From: Lysobacter enzymogenes
GTDB lineage: Bacteria > Pseudomonadota > Gammaproteobacteria > Xanthomonadales > Xanthomonadaceae
Length of the DNA: 64,000 nt
NCBI RefSeq assembly: GCF_023617245.1
Contig: NZ_CP067396.1
Coordinates: 3,472,001 to 3,536,000 of the forward strand
Direction of reading: 5' to 3'
Shown: positions 53,777-63,020 of the stretch, piece after piece
How the letters are laid out: each line of letters begins with the position of its first letter
How positions within the stretch are numbered: position 1 is the stretch's first letter
The notes under the pieces: generated by a model
Databases searched by the model: none
What the model was told of the DNA's origin: nothing
What the model saw: the letters and a program-made list of their open reading frames with translations, nothing else
Program-made: the position numbers and the translations under genes

Positions 53777-55264
53777 TCATTCGAACCAGTGCTTGCGCGC
53801 TTCCATGATCAGGGCGGCGGCACGTTCCTCGTCCACGCCTTCGATATCGGTCAACTCGTCGGTGGCCAGATCGGCCAGGTCGTCGCGGCTGACCACGCCG
53901 CGCGAAGCCAGGGTGAACGCCAGCGCCTCGTCCATGCCGGCCAGTTCCAGCAGGTCGGCCGCGGGCTGGTGCTCGTCGAGCTCTTCCTCGGCCGCCAGCG
54001 CCTCGTTGAGCAGCGCATCGCGGGCGCGGGCGCGCAGTTCCTCGACGATGTCCTCGTCGAAGCCCTCCACCGCCAGCAGCTCGCCGACCGGCACGTAGGC
54101 GATTTCCTCGACCGTGCTGAAGCCCTCGGACACCAGGATGCCGGCGATCTCCTCGTCCACTTCCAGCTTGTCCTGGAACAGCTGGCGCGCCGCGTTCTGC
54201 TCGGCCTCGGACTTGGCGGTGACCTGGTCCTGGGTCATGACGTTGAGCTGCCAGCCCGACAGGCGGCTGGCCAGGCGCACGTTCTGGCCGCCCTTGCCGA
54301 TCGCCTGGGCCAGTCGCTCTTCGGCCACGGCCAGGTCCATCGAGTGCTTCTCTTCGTCGACGATGATCGACTGCACTTCCGCCGGCGCCATCGCGTTGAT
54401 GACGAACTGGGCCGGGTTGTCCGACCACAGCACGATGTCCACGCGCTCGCCGTTGAGTTCGTTCGACACCGCCTGCACGCGCGAACCGCGCATGCCGATG
54501 CAGGCGCCGATCGGATCGGTGCGGTTGTCGTGCGCCAGCACCGCGATCTTGGCGCGGTCGCCCGGATCGCGCGCGCAGGCCTTGATCGAGACCAGGCCCT
54601 GGCCGACTTCCGGCACTTCCAGCTTGAACAGCTCCATCATGAATTCCGGCGCGGCGCGGCTGATGAACAGCTGCGGGCCGCGCGGCTCGGTGCGCACGTC
54701 GAACAGGTAGCCGCGGACGCGGTCGCCGGCGCGCAGCACGTCGCGCGGGATGCCCTTGTCCTTGGGGATGATCGCCTCGGAGTTGCCGCCCAGGTCCACG
54801 TAGATGTTGCCGCGCTCCACGCGCTTGACGATGCCGGTGACCAGCTCGCCGACGCGGTCCTTCCACGCGTCCACGACCTGGGCGCGCTCGGCCTCGCGCA
54901 CGCGCTGCACGATCACCTGCTTGGCGGCCTGCGCGGCGATGCGGCCGAACTCGGGATTCTCGATCTGTTCTTCGATGTAGTCGCCGACTTCCACGCCCTC
55001 GACTTCGTCGACCGCGTCCATCAGGCGGATCTGGCGGTCCGGCGACTCCATGACCACGTCGTCGGCCACGACCTCCATGCGCCGGAAGGTCTCGTAGCTG
55101 CCGTCCTTCTGGTCGATGGACACGCGCACCAGCACGTCCTCGTCGTGGTAGCGCTTCTTCGCGGCCGAGGCCAGCGCGGCCTCGATGGCCTCGAAGATCA
55201 CTTCGCGCGGTACGCCCTTTTCGTTGGCGACCGCGTCCACCACCAGCAACAGTTCCTTGCTCAT
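53777..55264 (-). CDS. nusA: Transcription termination/antitermination factor NusA, 495 aa
   Basis: NusA binds RNA polymerase and modulates pausing, termination and antitermination. The N-domain starts MSKELLLVVDAVANEKGVPR. S1 (about residues 135-200, GELVTGIVKRVERGNIYVDLG) and two KH domains (RDPGDRAKIAVLAHDNRTDP, IGACIGMRGSRVQAVSNELN, EERLAQAIGKGGQNVRLASR) follow. Two C-terminal acidic repeats (EEIAYVPVGELLAVEGFDED and RDDLADLATDELTDIEGVDE) are present, as in gammaproteobacteria. The start at 55264 is preferred over an ATG at 55279 because it opens the conserved N-domain. It lies between rimP and infB. Confidence 0.97.
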   Translation of the reverse strand: MSKELLLVVDAVANEKGVPREVIFEAIEAALASAAKKRYHDEDVLVRVSIDQKDGSYETFRRMEVVADDVVMESPDRQIRLMDAVDEVEGVEVGDYIEEQIENPEFGRIAAQAAKQVIVQRVREAERAQVVDAWKDRVGELVTGIVKRVERGNIYVDLGGNSEAIIPKDKGIPRDVLRAGDRVRGYLFDVRTEPRGPQLFISRAAPEFMMELFKLEVPEVGQGLVSIKACARDPGDRAKIAVLAHDNRTDPIGACIGMRGSRVQAVSNELNGERVDIVLWSDNPAQFVINAMAPAEVQSIIVDEEKHSMDLAVAEERLAQAIGKGGQNVRLASRLSGWQLNVMTQDQVTAKSEAEQNAARQLFQDKLEVDEEIAGILVSEGFSTVEEIAYVPVGELLAVEGFDEDIVEELRARARDALLNEALAAEEELDEHQPAADLLELAGMDEALAFTLASRGVVSRDDLADLATDELTDIEGVDEERAAALIMEARKHWFE

Positions 55265-55327
55265 CTGTTCACTCCGCACGGATCGGCGTGGGCCGCCGGC
55301 TCTCGGGTTGGTAATTGGGTTCGATGC

Positions 55328-55951
55328 TTACTTCTTCGAAGCGTCCGGCTTCGAAGGCTTGTCCTTGGCGGGCCGGCTCTTGCCAGGCGCGACCTTGCCG
55401 GGCGCGAGCTTGCCGGGCGCGGCCTTGCCGGGCTTCTCCGGGGCGAAGCCCAGCGCCGCCCAGTCCGGCACGATCCGCGCCTTGTCGATGTTCGAGAACG
55501 GCACCGCGAAGCGCGCGCCGTCGATCGCGAACACCACCTGCTCGCCTTCCACGCCGACGATCTCGCCCTGCAGGCGGCGACGGCCTTCGTGCGGCAGCTT
55601 CAGCCCGACCTTGGCGGTCTCGCCGGCGAAGCGGCGGTAGTGGTCGAGCGCGAACAGCGGACGGTCGATGCCCGGCGAGGACACCTCGAGGGTGTAGTTG
55701 CCGCTGATCGGATCCTCGACGTCGAGCTGGGCCGAGATCTCGCGGCTGACCGCCTCGCAGTCCTCGATGCCGACCGAGCGCGGCTGCTCGCCTTCGGCGG
55801 TCGCGTCGAGCTCGGCGGCCGGCACGTCGATGTACACGCGCAGCGTGGCGCTGCCCGGCGCGGGCAGGTATTCGATGCCGAGCAGTTCCACGCCCAGCGA
55901 CGCCACCGTGGGCGCCAGCAGTTGCGCGATTTGCGTTGCCTTGTCCGTCAC
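55328..55951 (-). CDS. rimP: Ribosome maturation factor RimP, 207 aa
   Basis: RimP helps assemble the 30S subunit. The GTG start at 55951 has AGGAG 9 nt upstream, and the family begins there (VTDKATQIAQLLAPTVASLG). Conserved segments include LLGIEYLPAPGSATLRVYID, GIEDCEAVSREISAQLDVED and YTLEVSSPGIDRPLF. The C-terminal 35 residues are not part of the fold; they are basic repeats (APGKLAPGK and APGKVAPGK) encoded by a 15-nt-period minisatellite. The frame open upstream to 56224 is not used. It is the first protein gene after the initiator tRNA. Confidence 0.95.
   Translation of the reverse strand: MTDKATQIAQLLAPTVASLGVELLGIEYLPAPGSATLRVYIDVPAAELDATAEGEQPRSVGIEDCEAVSREISAQLDVEDPISGNYTLEVSSPGIDRPLFALDHYRRFAGETAKVGLKLPHEGRRRLQGEIVGVEGEQVVFAIDGARFAVPFSNIDKARIVPDWAALGFAPEKPGKAAPGKLAPGKVAPGKSRPAKDKPSKPDASKK
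55379..55439 (-). repeat. 15-nt-period minisatellite in rimP tail
   Basis: Four 15-nt units (plus-strand form CTTGCCGGGCGCGAG) encode the basic LAPGK/VAPGK pentads at the RimP C-terminus. Confidence 0.75.
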
Positions 55952-56089
55952 GCGCCTGAACTCCTGAAGGGTGGCGACCGGCGAAAACCAATCATCTGGG
56001 TGCACTGCTTCCGCGATCGTCCGCAACGGCGGCATCCGGTATTCCGACGCCGTCGCCGCACTCGCAGGAAAGCCGAATTGCGGAAAGCC

Positions 56090-56122
56090 GAAAACGACAA
56101 AGGGCCCATCGGGCCCCTTGTC
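56090..56122 (-). terminator. Terminator or attenuator after the initiator tRNA
   Basis: GACAAGGGGCCC and GGGCCCTTTGTC form a strong hairpin on the minus strand, followed by GTTTTCGG. It lies about 105 nt after the tRNA and about 140 nt before rimP, so read-through is needed for the operon, unless a separate promoter exists. Confidence 0.75.
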
Positions 56123-56227
56123 CGTACAACTGGATTTCGGCGTATCGGCGCGAGCAGAGCGTCGATACAAAGCCCGACTTTCGATCGAAACGGCCGCTGC
56201 GAACAGCGCGGCCGTAACAGCCAAAAG

Positions 56228-56304
<77 letters not shown>

Positions 56305-56315
56305 TCAGGCCGACA

Positions 56316-56344
56316 AGTGTAACGGTCGGCTTAACTTTCTGCAA
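56316..56344 (-). promoter_or_regulatory. Promoter of the initiator tRNA operon
   Basis: On the minus strand TTGCAG (56339-56344) and TACACT (56316-56321) are separated by exactly 17 bp. The -10 lies 11 bp before the tRNA 5' end. Confidence 0.7.
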
Positions 56345-56699
56345 GCCTGCAATCAGATTTTCATGATTGCCGCTTACCGCTTCGAACGCGCCGGTGTTCC
56401 CCGGTGTTTCGCGAAATCCGTATCGCGTTCGCAGGCCGGCAATCTTAGGCTGTGTTCGAAATAATTCAAGCCCCCAGGACAGTTTCGAGCCGATTATTTT
56501 TCTCAGGACCGATTGAGCATGGTCCGCGGGCGGCTGGAACCCCTGCTCCGCCGTCGCTTTCGATGAATGCCGATTCAGCCGCAGGGCCTCCTGTTGCGGG
56601 AGGGCCTTCAGGCCCGATGCTCTTGTGCCTGGTCGCCGGGACCTGAGCGGAGAGCGTCGGGCCTGAAGGCCCTCCCACAACCGTCAGGCCAGGCCCCAC
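56345..56699. repeat. Gene-free stretch with a facing pair of hairpin repeats
   Basis: At 56593-56681 two copies of the main repeat face each other: GCGGGAGGGCCTTCAGGCCC on the left and its inverted form (CGTCGGGCCTGAAGGCCCTC) on the right. No gene is supported. The stretch separates the nuo operon end from the tRNA promoter. Confidence 0.7.
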
Positions 56700-56730
56700 A
56701 AAAACGAAGGGCCGCCCGACGGCGGCCCTT
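56700..56730 (-). terminator. Rho-independent terminator of the nuo operon
   Basis: AAGGGCCGCC and GGCGGCCCTT pair around GTCG on the minus strand, followed by CGTTTTTG. It lies 25 nt after the nuoN stop. Confidence 0.88.
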
Positions 56731-56754
56731 CCTCGCAGCGGGTGTCGCGCCGGC

Positions 56755-58200
56755 TCAGGCCGCGAACGCGCGCTGGCACCACTCCATGATCGGGTTCCAG
56801 GCGATGCCCAGCGCCAGCAGCGCCAGCGCGTTGACCCCGAACACCACGCGCAGCGGGCGGTCTTCGTTCGGCGGCGGCAGCTTGCCTTCGGGTTCGTCGA
56901 AGTACATCGCCTTGATCACGCGCAGGTAGTAGAACGCGCCGATCACCGCGAACACGACGCCGACGATGGCCAGCCACAGCATGTCGCCCTGCAGCGCGGC
57001 CTTGAGCACCGCCAGCTTGGCCCAGAAGCCCAGGAACGGCGGCAGGCCGGCCAGCGAGGCCATCACGCACAGGATCATGCCGGCCAGCCACGGGTTGCGC
57101 GCGTTGAGGCCCTTGTAGTCGTCGATCCGGTCGGCCTCGAAGCCGCGGCTGGACATGACGATGATCGCGGCGAACGCGGCCGAGGTCATGATCGCGTAGC
57201 TGATCGCGTAGAACATCGCCGCGGCGAAGCCCTGCGCGCCGCCGCCGGCCATGCCGATGAACAGGAAGCCGACGTGCGAGACCGTCGAGTACGCGAGCAG
57301 ACGCTTGAGATTGGTCTGCAGCAGCGCGCTGAGGTTGCCGATCGCCAGCGACAGCACCGCCAGGCCGGCCAGCAGCAGGCGCCAGTGGTGGTCCAGGCCG
57401 TGCGCGCCGACTTCCAGCAGGCGGTAGGTCATGCCGAACGCGGCCAGCTTGGGCGCGGCGCCGATGAACAGCGTGATCGGGGTCGGCGCGCCCTGGTAGA
57501 CGTCCGGCAGCCACATGTGGAACGGCGCGGCGCCGAACTTGAAGGCGATGCCGGCGACCACGAACACCACGCCGGTGATCAGCATCATCGACTTGGGACC
57601 GACCGAGGCGGCCACCGCGATCTGGTCGAGCATCAGGCTGCCGGTGGCGCCGTAGATCAGCGACAGGCCGTACAGCAGCAGGCCCGAAGCCAGCGCGCCG
57701 AGCACGAAGTACTTGATCGCCGCTTCCGAGGCCAGCGGGCTGTCGCGGTCGACCGCGACCAGCGCGTACGAGCACAGCGCCAGCATTTCCAGGCCGACGT
57801 AGACCATGGTCAGGCTGCCGGCGGAGACCAGGAACATCATGCCGGCGATCGCGAACAGCATCAGCACCCCGACCTCGCCCTTGTACAACCCGCGCGCGCG
57901 CAGGTAGGGCCAGGTGTAGATCAGCGACAGGATGCCGACCACGCCGATGCCGAGCTTGAGCACGTCGGCAGCGGTGTCGCGCACGAACATGCCGCTGAGC
58001 ACGGTGCCCTGCCCGCCCACGTCGAAGGCGATCATCGCCGTCGCCGCGGCGACCACCAGGATCGAGAAGACGTGGGAAACGATGCGGTTCCGCTCCTCGA
58101 CGAACAGGTCGAGCATCAGCAGCGCGAACGCGCCGACGACGACCACCAGTTCGGGCAGCAGGGGCATGATGTCGGCGAGAGAGCGTACGGGCATGTTCAT
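56755..58200 (-). CDS. nuoN: NADH-quinone oxidoreductase subunit N, 481 aa
   Basis: NuoN is one of three antiporter-like proton-pumping subunits of complex I in the inner membrane. About 14 helices are visible. The family core includes AIKYFVLGALASGLLLYGLS, VAGIAFKFGAAPFHMWLPDV (with its conserved Lys), TPITLFIGAAPKLAAFGMTY and LLAYSTVSHVGFLFIG. Length is normal. The ATG at 58200 is used. It is the last nuo gene and is separated from nuoM by 153 bp that hold an AGTGAG-type repeat, unlike the tight packing of the rest of the operon. Confidence 0.97.
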   Translation of the reverse strand: MNMPVRSLADIMPLLPELVVVVGAFALLMLDLFVEERNRIVSHVFSILVVAAATAMIAFDVGGQGTVLSGMFVRDTAADVLKLGIGVVGILSLIYTWPYLRARGLYKGEVGVLMLFAIAGMMFLVSAGSLTMVYVGLEMLALCSYALVAVDRDSPLASEAAIKYFVLGALASGLLLYGLSLIYGATGSLMLDQIAVAASVGPKSMMLITGVVFVVAGIAFKFGAAPFHMWLPDVYQGAPTPITLFIGAAPKLAAFGMTYRLLEVGAHGLDHHWRLLLAGLAVLSLAIGNLSALLQTNLKRLLAYSTVSHVGFLFIGMAGGGAQGFAAAMFYAISYAIMTSAAFAAIIVMSSRGFEADRIDDYKGLNARNPWLAGMILCVMASLAGLPPFLGFWAKLAVLKAALQGDMLWLAIVGVVFAVIGAFYYLRVIKAMYFDEPEGKLPPPNEDRPLRVVFGVNALALLALGIAWNPIMEWCQRAFAA

Positions 58201-58247
58201 TTAGTGCATCTCATGGCGGATCCGGCTCGGCTTCGAGCCTTGCTCTA

Positions 58248-58330
58248 GGAGCGAGCGGAGAGGAGTGAGAAGTGAGCGGCGGGCGCTCGCGCTTTTCTCT
58301 CGCTGCTCGCTTCTCGCTTCCACTCACTTC
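58248..58330. repeat. AGTGAG-type inverted-repeat element between nuoM and nuoN
   Basis: GCGAGCGGAGAGGAGTGAGA on one side and CTCGCTTCTCGCTTCCACTC on the other form an imperfect hairpin. It is related to the element between infB and rbfA. It accounts for most of the unusual nuoM-nuoN gap. Confidence 0.7.
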
Positions 58331-58353
58331 TGCGCGGGCCGGGCCCGCGCGGT

Positions 58354-59871
58354 TTACAGCTTGCTGGCGACGATCTGGCTGGCCAGATTGGCGATCGCCG
58401 GCTCCATCAGGTCGGTCAGCGGCTTGGGCCACACGCCCAGGACCAGCACGCCCACCGCGAACACGCCCAGCACCAGCGCTTCGCGCGGGTTGAGGTCTTC
58501 CATCTCGGCGACGTGGGCGTTGCCGACGTCGCCCCAGATCACCCGCTTGACCAGCCACAGGGTGTAGCCCGCGCCGATGATCAAGGTGGTCGCGGCGGCG
58601 AAGCCGATCAGCGGATGCTTCTGGAACGAAGCCAGGATCACCATGAACTCGCCGACGAAACCCGAGGTGCCCGGCAGGCCCGAGTTGGCCATCGCGAACA
58701 GCACCACGAACGCGGCGAACCAGGGCATCACGTTGGCGACGCCGCCGTAGTCCTTGATCATGCGGCTGTGCATGCGGTCGTACAGCACGCCGACGCAGGT
58801 GAACATCGCGCCGGACACGAAGCCGTGGCTGATCATCTGCACCATCGCGCCCTGCAGGCCCAGGCGCGCGGCGTCGGCGCCGTGGGCCTCGCCGCTGTGG
58901 ACCAGGCCGAAGGCGATGAAGGTGCCCAGGGTGACGAAGCCCATGTGCGAGACCGACGAGTACGCGATCAGCTTCTTCATGTCCTCCTGGACCAGCGCGA
59001 CCAGGCCGACGTAGACCACCGCGACCAGGCTCAGCGCGATCACCAGCCAGGCCCACTCGTGGCCGGCGTCGGGCACGATCGGCAGGACGAAGCGCAGGAA
59101 GCCGTAGCCGCCGATCTTCAGCATGATCGCGGCCAGGATCACCGAACCGGCGGTCGGCGCTTCCACGTGCGCGTCCGGCAACCAGGTGTGGACCGGGAAC
59201 ATCGGCACCTTGACCGCGAAGGCGATCAGGAAGCCGAAGAAGATCCACATCTGCTCGGTCGCGCTGAGCTGCAGGCCGTACATGTCGGCGATCTGCCAGC
59301 TGCCGCCCTTCAGGTACAGGTAGATCAGCCCGACCAGCATGAACACCGAGCCGAGGAAGGTGTACAGGAAGAACTTCACCGAGGCGTAGACGCGGCGCGG
59401 GCCGCCCCACACGCCGATGATGATGAACATCGGGATCAGCATGCCCTCGAAGAACACGTAGAACAGCATCGCGTCGAGAGCGGAGAACACGCCGACCATC
59501 AGGCCTTCGAGGATCAGGAACGCGGCGTAGTACTGGCTGACGCGCTTGTCGATCGAGGTCCAGGCGCTGATCAGCACCAGCATCGAGGTCAGCGTCGTCA
59601 GCGCGATCAGCGCCACCGAGATGCCGTCCACGCCGAGGTGGTAGCGGATGTCGAAGGCCGGAATCCAGGCTTTCTGCTCGACCAGCTGCATGTTCGCGCT
59701 GGTGAAGTCGCCGTGGGTGAACATCAGCAGGCTCAGGCCGAGCGTGACGATGGCCACGACCAGGGCGAACCAGCGCGCCGCGTTGGCGCGTTGGTTGCCG
59801 AAAGCCAGGGTGGCGAAGCCGCCGAAGATGGGCAGCCAGATCAGGAGGCTAAGCAAGGGCACGGGGATCAC
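58354..59871 (-). CDS. nuoM: NADH-quinone oxidoreductase subunit M, 505 aa
   Basis: NuoM is the second antiporter-like proton pump of complex I. Hallmarks are YHLGVDGISVALIALTTLTS (with the conserved Glu/Lys pair further on), FFEGMLIPMFIIIGVWGG, FAVKVPMFPVHTWLPDAHVE and KLIAYSSVSHMGFVTLG. About 14 helices are visible. Length is normal for the family. The ATG at 59871 lies 18 bp after the nuoL stop. All expected charged residues are visible. Confidence 0.97.
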   Translation of the reverse strand: MIPVPLLSLLIWLPIFGGFATLAFGNQRANAARWFALVVAIVTLGLSLLMFTHGDFTSANMQLVEQKAWIPAFDIRYHLGVDGISVALIALTTLTSMLVLISAWTSIDKRVSQYYAAFLILEGLMVGVFSALDAMLFYVFFEGMLIPMFIIIGVWGGPRRVYASVKFFLYTFLGSVFMLVGLIYLYLKGGSWQIADMYGLQLSATEQMWIFFGFLIAFAVKVPMFPVHTWLPDAHVEAPTAGSVILAAIMLKIGGYGFLRFVLPIVPDAGHEWAWLVIALSLVAVVYVGLVALVQEDMKKLIAYSSVSHMGFVTLGTFIAFGLVHSGEAHGADAARLGLQGAMVQMISHGFVSGAMFTCVGVLYDRMHSRMIKDYGGVANVMPWFAAFVVLFAMANSGLPGTSGFVGEFMVILASFQKHPLIGFAAATTLIIGAGYTLWLVKRVIWGDVGNAHVAEMEDLNPREALVLGVFAVGVLVLGVWPKPLTDLMEPAIANLASQIVASKL

Positions 59872-59889
59872 GTTCGGTGTCCTTGTCGA

Positions 59890-62040
59890 TTAGTGCCAGA
59901 ACTTGATGACGACGGCGAGCAGAACGATCAGGCCGACAATCATCGCGAAGGCGTAGTGGTAGAGGTAGCCGGATTGGACGTGGCGGGCGAGGTTGGCGAC
60001 GAAGCCGACCACGCCGGCGCTGCCGTTGACCACCGCGCCGTCGATCAGCTTGGTGTCCACCGTGCGCGAAGCCTTGCCGAGCTTGACGCCGCCGCCGGCG
60101 AAACCGCCGATCCACAGGTTGTCCATGCCGTACTTGTTTTCCAGGATCCGGATCGGCAGCGCGAACAGCTTGGCCGCCTTGGCCGGCAGTTCCGGCTTCC
60201 ACAGGTACATGACCGTGGCCAGGGCGAAGCCGCCGAAGGCCAGCCAGAACGCAGGCGCCATGAAGCCGTGCAGGGCGAAGGCGACCGGGCCGTGCCAGGC
60301 TTCCTTGGCCATCTCGGCGACGGTGTCGCGCTCGGGCAGCAGGTCGATCGCGCCGAGGAAGTACGGCAGCTGCTTGACGTGGCCGGACCAGTCGGTGCCG
60401 AACAGCATCGGGCCGGCGGTGAAGAAGCCGATCAGCACCGACGGGATCGCCAACAGCATCAGCGGCACGGTCACCACCCACGGCGATTCGTGCGGCTCGT
60501 GCGGGCCGTGGTGGCCATGATCGTCGTGGGCGTGGTCGTCGTGCTTCTTGCCGTGATCGTCGTGGGCATGCGCCGCATGATCGTCGTGGCCGTGCGCGTG
60601 GTCGTCGTGGCCGTGACCGTGGTCGGCGTGCGCGTCGCGGAAGCGCTCCTTGCCGTGGAAGGTCAGGTACAGCAGTCGGAAGCTGTAGAACGAGGTCACG
60701 AACGCGCCGAGCAGCACCGCCCAGTAGGCGTACTGCGACACCCAGGTCGCATGCTCGCCGTGAGCGACGTGCGCGGCCGCCTCGATGATGGTGTCCTTCG
60801 AATAGAAACCGGCGAAGAACGGCGTGCCGACCAGGGCCAAGGTGCCGAGCAGGCTGGTCCAGTAGGTGATCGGCATGTACTTGCGCAGGCCGCCCATCTT
60901 GCGCATGTCCTGCTCGTGGTGCATGCCGATGATGACCGAGCCGGCCGCCAGGAACAGCAGCGCCTTGAAGAAGGCGTGGGTCATCAGGTGGTACACCGCC
61001 GCCGAGTACGCCGACACGCCGAGCGCGACGGTCATGTAGCCCAGCTGCGACAGGGTCGAGTACGCGACCACGCGCTTGATGTCGTTCTGCACGATGCCGA
61101 TCAGGCCGGTCCAGAACGCGGTGGTGGCGCCGATGAACAGCACGAAGTTCAGCGCGGTCTGCGACAGCTCGAACAGCGGCGACATGCGCGCGACCATGAA
61201 GATGCCGGCGGTCACCATCGTCGCGGCGTGGATCAGCGCCGAGATCGGGGTCGGGCCTTCCATCGAGTCCGGCAGCCACACGTGCAGCGGCACCTGCGCC
61301 GACTTGCCCATGGCGCCGATGAACAGGCAGATGCAGATCACCGTCGGCAGCGACCACACGATCGGATCGGCGCCGCCCCAGACCTGGATGGTGCGCTCGG
61401 CCAGGGTCGGGGCGTGGGCGAACACGGTGCCGTAGTCGAGCGAGCCGGTCGCCCACAGCACCGCGCAGATGCCGAGCAGGAAGCCGAAATCGCCGACGCG
61501 GTTGACCAGGAACGCCTTCATGTTGGCGAACACCGCGGTCGGCTTCTTGAACCAGAAGCCGATCAGCAGGTACGACACCAGACCCACCGCTTCCCAGCCG
61601 AAGAACAGCTGCAGGAAGTTGTTGCTCATGACCAGCATGAGCATCGAGAAGGTGAACAGCGAGATGTAGCTGAAGAAGCGCTGGTAGCCGTCGTCCTCGG
61701 CCATGTAGCCGATGGTGTAGATGTGCACCAGCAGCGAGACGAAGGTGACGACCACCATCATCATCGCGGTCAGCTTGTCGATCATGAAGCCGACGTGGGC
61801 CTCATAGCCGCCGATCTGGAACCAGGTGTAGACGTTCTCGTTGAACGGCGCGGCGCCGTGGCCGACCAGCTGCCACAGCACGTACACCGACATCGCGCAG
61901 CTCGCCGCGACGCCGAGGATGGTGACGGTGTGCGAGCCGGCGCGGCCGATCTTGCGCCCGAACAGGCCGGCCAGGATCGCGCCGAGCAACGGCGCGAGCA
62001 CGATGGCGAGCAGGATGGACTTGGAGATTGCGGGTTCCAT
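59890..62040 (-). CDS. nuoL: NADH-quinone oxidoreductase subunit L with His-rich insert, 716 aa
   Basis: NuoL is the distal proton pump of complex I and carries the long lateral helix. Hallmarks are MIDKLTAMMMVVVTFVSLLV, FFGWEAVGLVSYLLIGFWF, AMGKSAQVPLHVWLPDSMEG and KRVVAYSTLSQLGYMTVALG. About 100 residues longer than the E. coli protein. Residues about 469-520 (60481-60636) form a loop with 19 histidines and many Asp (HADHGHGHDDHAHGHDDH and similar), placed between helices after HGKERF. Such a loop is solvent-exposed and could bind metal ions. The ATG at 62040 is 6 bp after nuoK. Confidence 0.97.
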   Translation of the reverse strand: MEPAISKSILLAIVLAPLLGAILAGLFGRKIGRAGSHTVTILGVAASCAMSVYVLWQLVGHGAAPFNENVYTWFQIGGYEAHVGFMIDKLTAMMMVVVTFVSLLVHIYTIGYMAEDDGYQRFFSYISLFTFSMLMLVMSNNFLQLFFGWEAVGLVSYLLIGFWFKKPTAVFANMKAFLVNRVGDFGFLLGICAVLWATGSLDYGTVFAHAPTLAERTIQVWGGADPIVWSLPTVICICLFIGAMGKSAQVPLHVWLPDSMEGPTPISALIHAATMVTAGIFMVARMSPLFELSQTALNFVLFIGATTAFWTGLIGIVQNDIKRVVAYSTLSQLGYMTVALGVSAYSAAVYHLMTHAFFKALLFLAAGSVIIGMHHEQDMRKMGGLRKYMPITYWTSLLGTLALVGTPFFAGFYSKDTIIEAAAHVAHGEHATWVSQYAYWAVLLGAFVTSFYSFRLLYLTFHGKERFRDAHADHGHGHDDHAHGHDDHAAHAHDDHGKKHDDHAHDDHGHHGPHEPHESPWVVTVPLMLLAIPSVLIGFFTAGPMLFGTDWSGHVKQLPYFLGAIDLLPERDTVAEMAKEAWHGPVAFALHGFMAPAFWLAFGGFALATVMYLWKPELPAKAAKLFALPIRILENKYGMDNLWIGGFAGGGVKLGKASRTVDTKLIDGAVVNGSAGVVGFVANLARHVQSGYLYHYAFAMIVGLIVLLAVVIKFWH

Positions 62041-62046
62041 GCCGGA

Positions 62047-62373
62047 TCAGCCCTTCATCGAGTCGATTTCGGCGACGTTGATCGTGCGCCGGTTGCGGAA
62101 CAGCGTGACCAGGATGGCCAGGCCGATGGCGGCCTCGGCCGCGGCCACGGTCAGGATGAAGAACACGAACACCTGACCGGCCGGATCGGCCAGCTGGCGC
62201 GAGAACGCGACGAAGTTGATGTTGACCGCGAGCAGCATCAGCTCGATCGACATCAGCAGCACGATCACGTTCTTGCGGTTGAGGAAGATGCCGGCGACGC
62301 TGATGCAGAACAGCACCGCGCCCAGGGCGAGGAAGTGGCCGAGGGCGAGGCCCGACCCGAAGAATTCGCTCAC
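62047..62373 (-). CDS. nuoK: NADH-quinone oxidoreductase subunit K, 108 aa
   Basis: NuoK is a three-helix subunit in the membrane arm of complex I (MrpC-like). The GTG start at 62373 begins SEFFGSGLALGHFLALGAVL, overlapping the nuoJ stop by 4 bp (GTGA). The conserved glutamates appear in IVLLMSIELMLLAVNINFV and ILTVAAAEAAIGLAILV. Full length at about 100 residues. The large frame that continues upstream in this register is not used. Confidence 0.96.
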   Translation of the reverse strand: MSEFFGSGLALGHFLALGAVLFCISVAGIFLNRKNVIVLLMSIELMLLAVNINFVAFSRQLADPAGQVFVFFILTVAAAEAAIGLAILVTLFRNRRTINVAEIDSMKG

Positions 62374-63011
62374 GGCTTGGCCTCCTGCGCTGCGTCGGCC
62401 GGCGCCGGTTCGGCGGCGACGGGCTTCACGGCGTCCATCTTGATCATGCGGATGCGGTCGCTGGCGCGCACGCGCGCCTGCTCGCTCGGGTTCTGGTGCT
62501 TGGCGCCCGGGCGGCGGCGCAGGGTCAGCATGACCGCGGCGATCACCGCCACGGTCAGGATCACCGCGGCGATCTCGAACGGCAGCAGGAAGTCGGTGAA
62601 CAGCGCGGTCGCCAGCCACTTGGTGTTGGAGCCGCCGGACGCGTCGGCGGTCAGCGGCGCGGCGAGCGACGCCTTGACCCCGATCAGGGTGATCATCTCC
62701 ACCAGCATCACCACCGCGACCAGCAGGCCGACCGGCAGGTAGCGCACGTAGCCCTCGCGCAGCGGGGCGACGTCGATGTCGAGCATCATCACCACGAACA
62801 GGAACAAGACCATCACCGCGCCGACGTAGACCAGGATCAGGGCCACGCCGAGGAACTCGGCGCCGGCGATGATCCACACGCAGGCAACCGAGAAGAAGGT
62901 CAGCACCAGGCTGAGCGCGGCATGGACCGGGTTCTTGACGCTGATCACGGCCACGGCCGAAAGCGTGGCCATGGCGGCGAAGACGAAGAAGGCGATCTGG
63001 GCGAGATCCAT
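62370..63011 (-). CDS. nuoJ: NADH-quinone oxidoreductase subunit J, 213 aa
   Basis: NuoJ is a five-helix subunit in the complex I membrane arm. It starts MDLAQIAFFVFAAMATLSAV; NPVHAALSLVLTFFSVACVW and GAEFLGVALILVYVGAVMVL follow, the latter with the pi-bulge helix motif. The C-terminal 45 residues (RRRPGAKHQNPSEQARVRAS) are hydrophilic and longer than in E. coli, ending in an Ala/Glu/Pro tail. The ATG at 63011 lies 9 bp after nuoI. Confidence 0.96.
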   Translation of the reverse strand: MDLAQIAFFVFAAMATLSAVAVISVKNPVHAALSLVLTFFSVACVWIIAGAEFLGVALILVYVGAVMVLFLFVVMMLDIDVAPLREGYVRYLPVGLLVAVVMLVEMITLIGVKASLAAPLTADASGGSNTKWLATALFTDFLLPFEIAAVILTVAVIAAVMLTLRRRPGAKHQNPSEQARVRASDRIRMIKMDAVKPVAAEPAPADAAQEAKP

Positions 63012-63020
63012 GTCGTGTAC

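Noticed and set aside
58513..62742. A 1409-codon plus-strand open frame antisense to nuoL, nuoM and nuoJ-K
   Set aside because: It is the mirror of strongly conserved complex I genes in high-GC DNA; its His/Gln/Asp-rich composition is the reverse reading of membrane helices and it matches no family.
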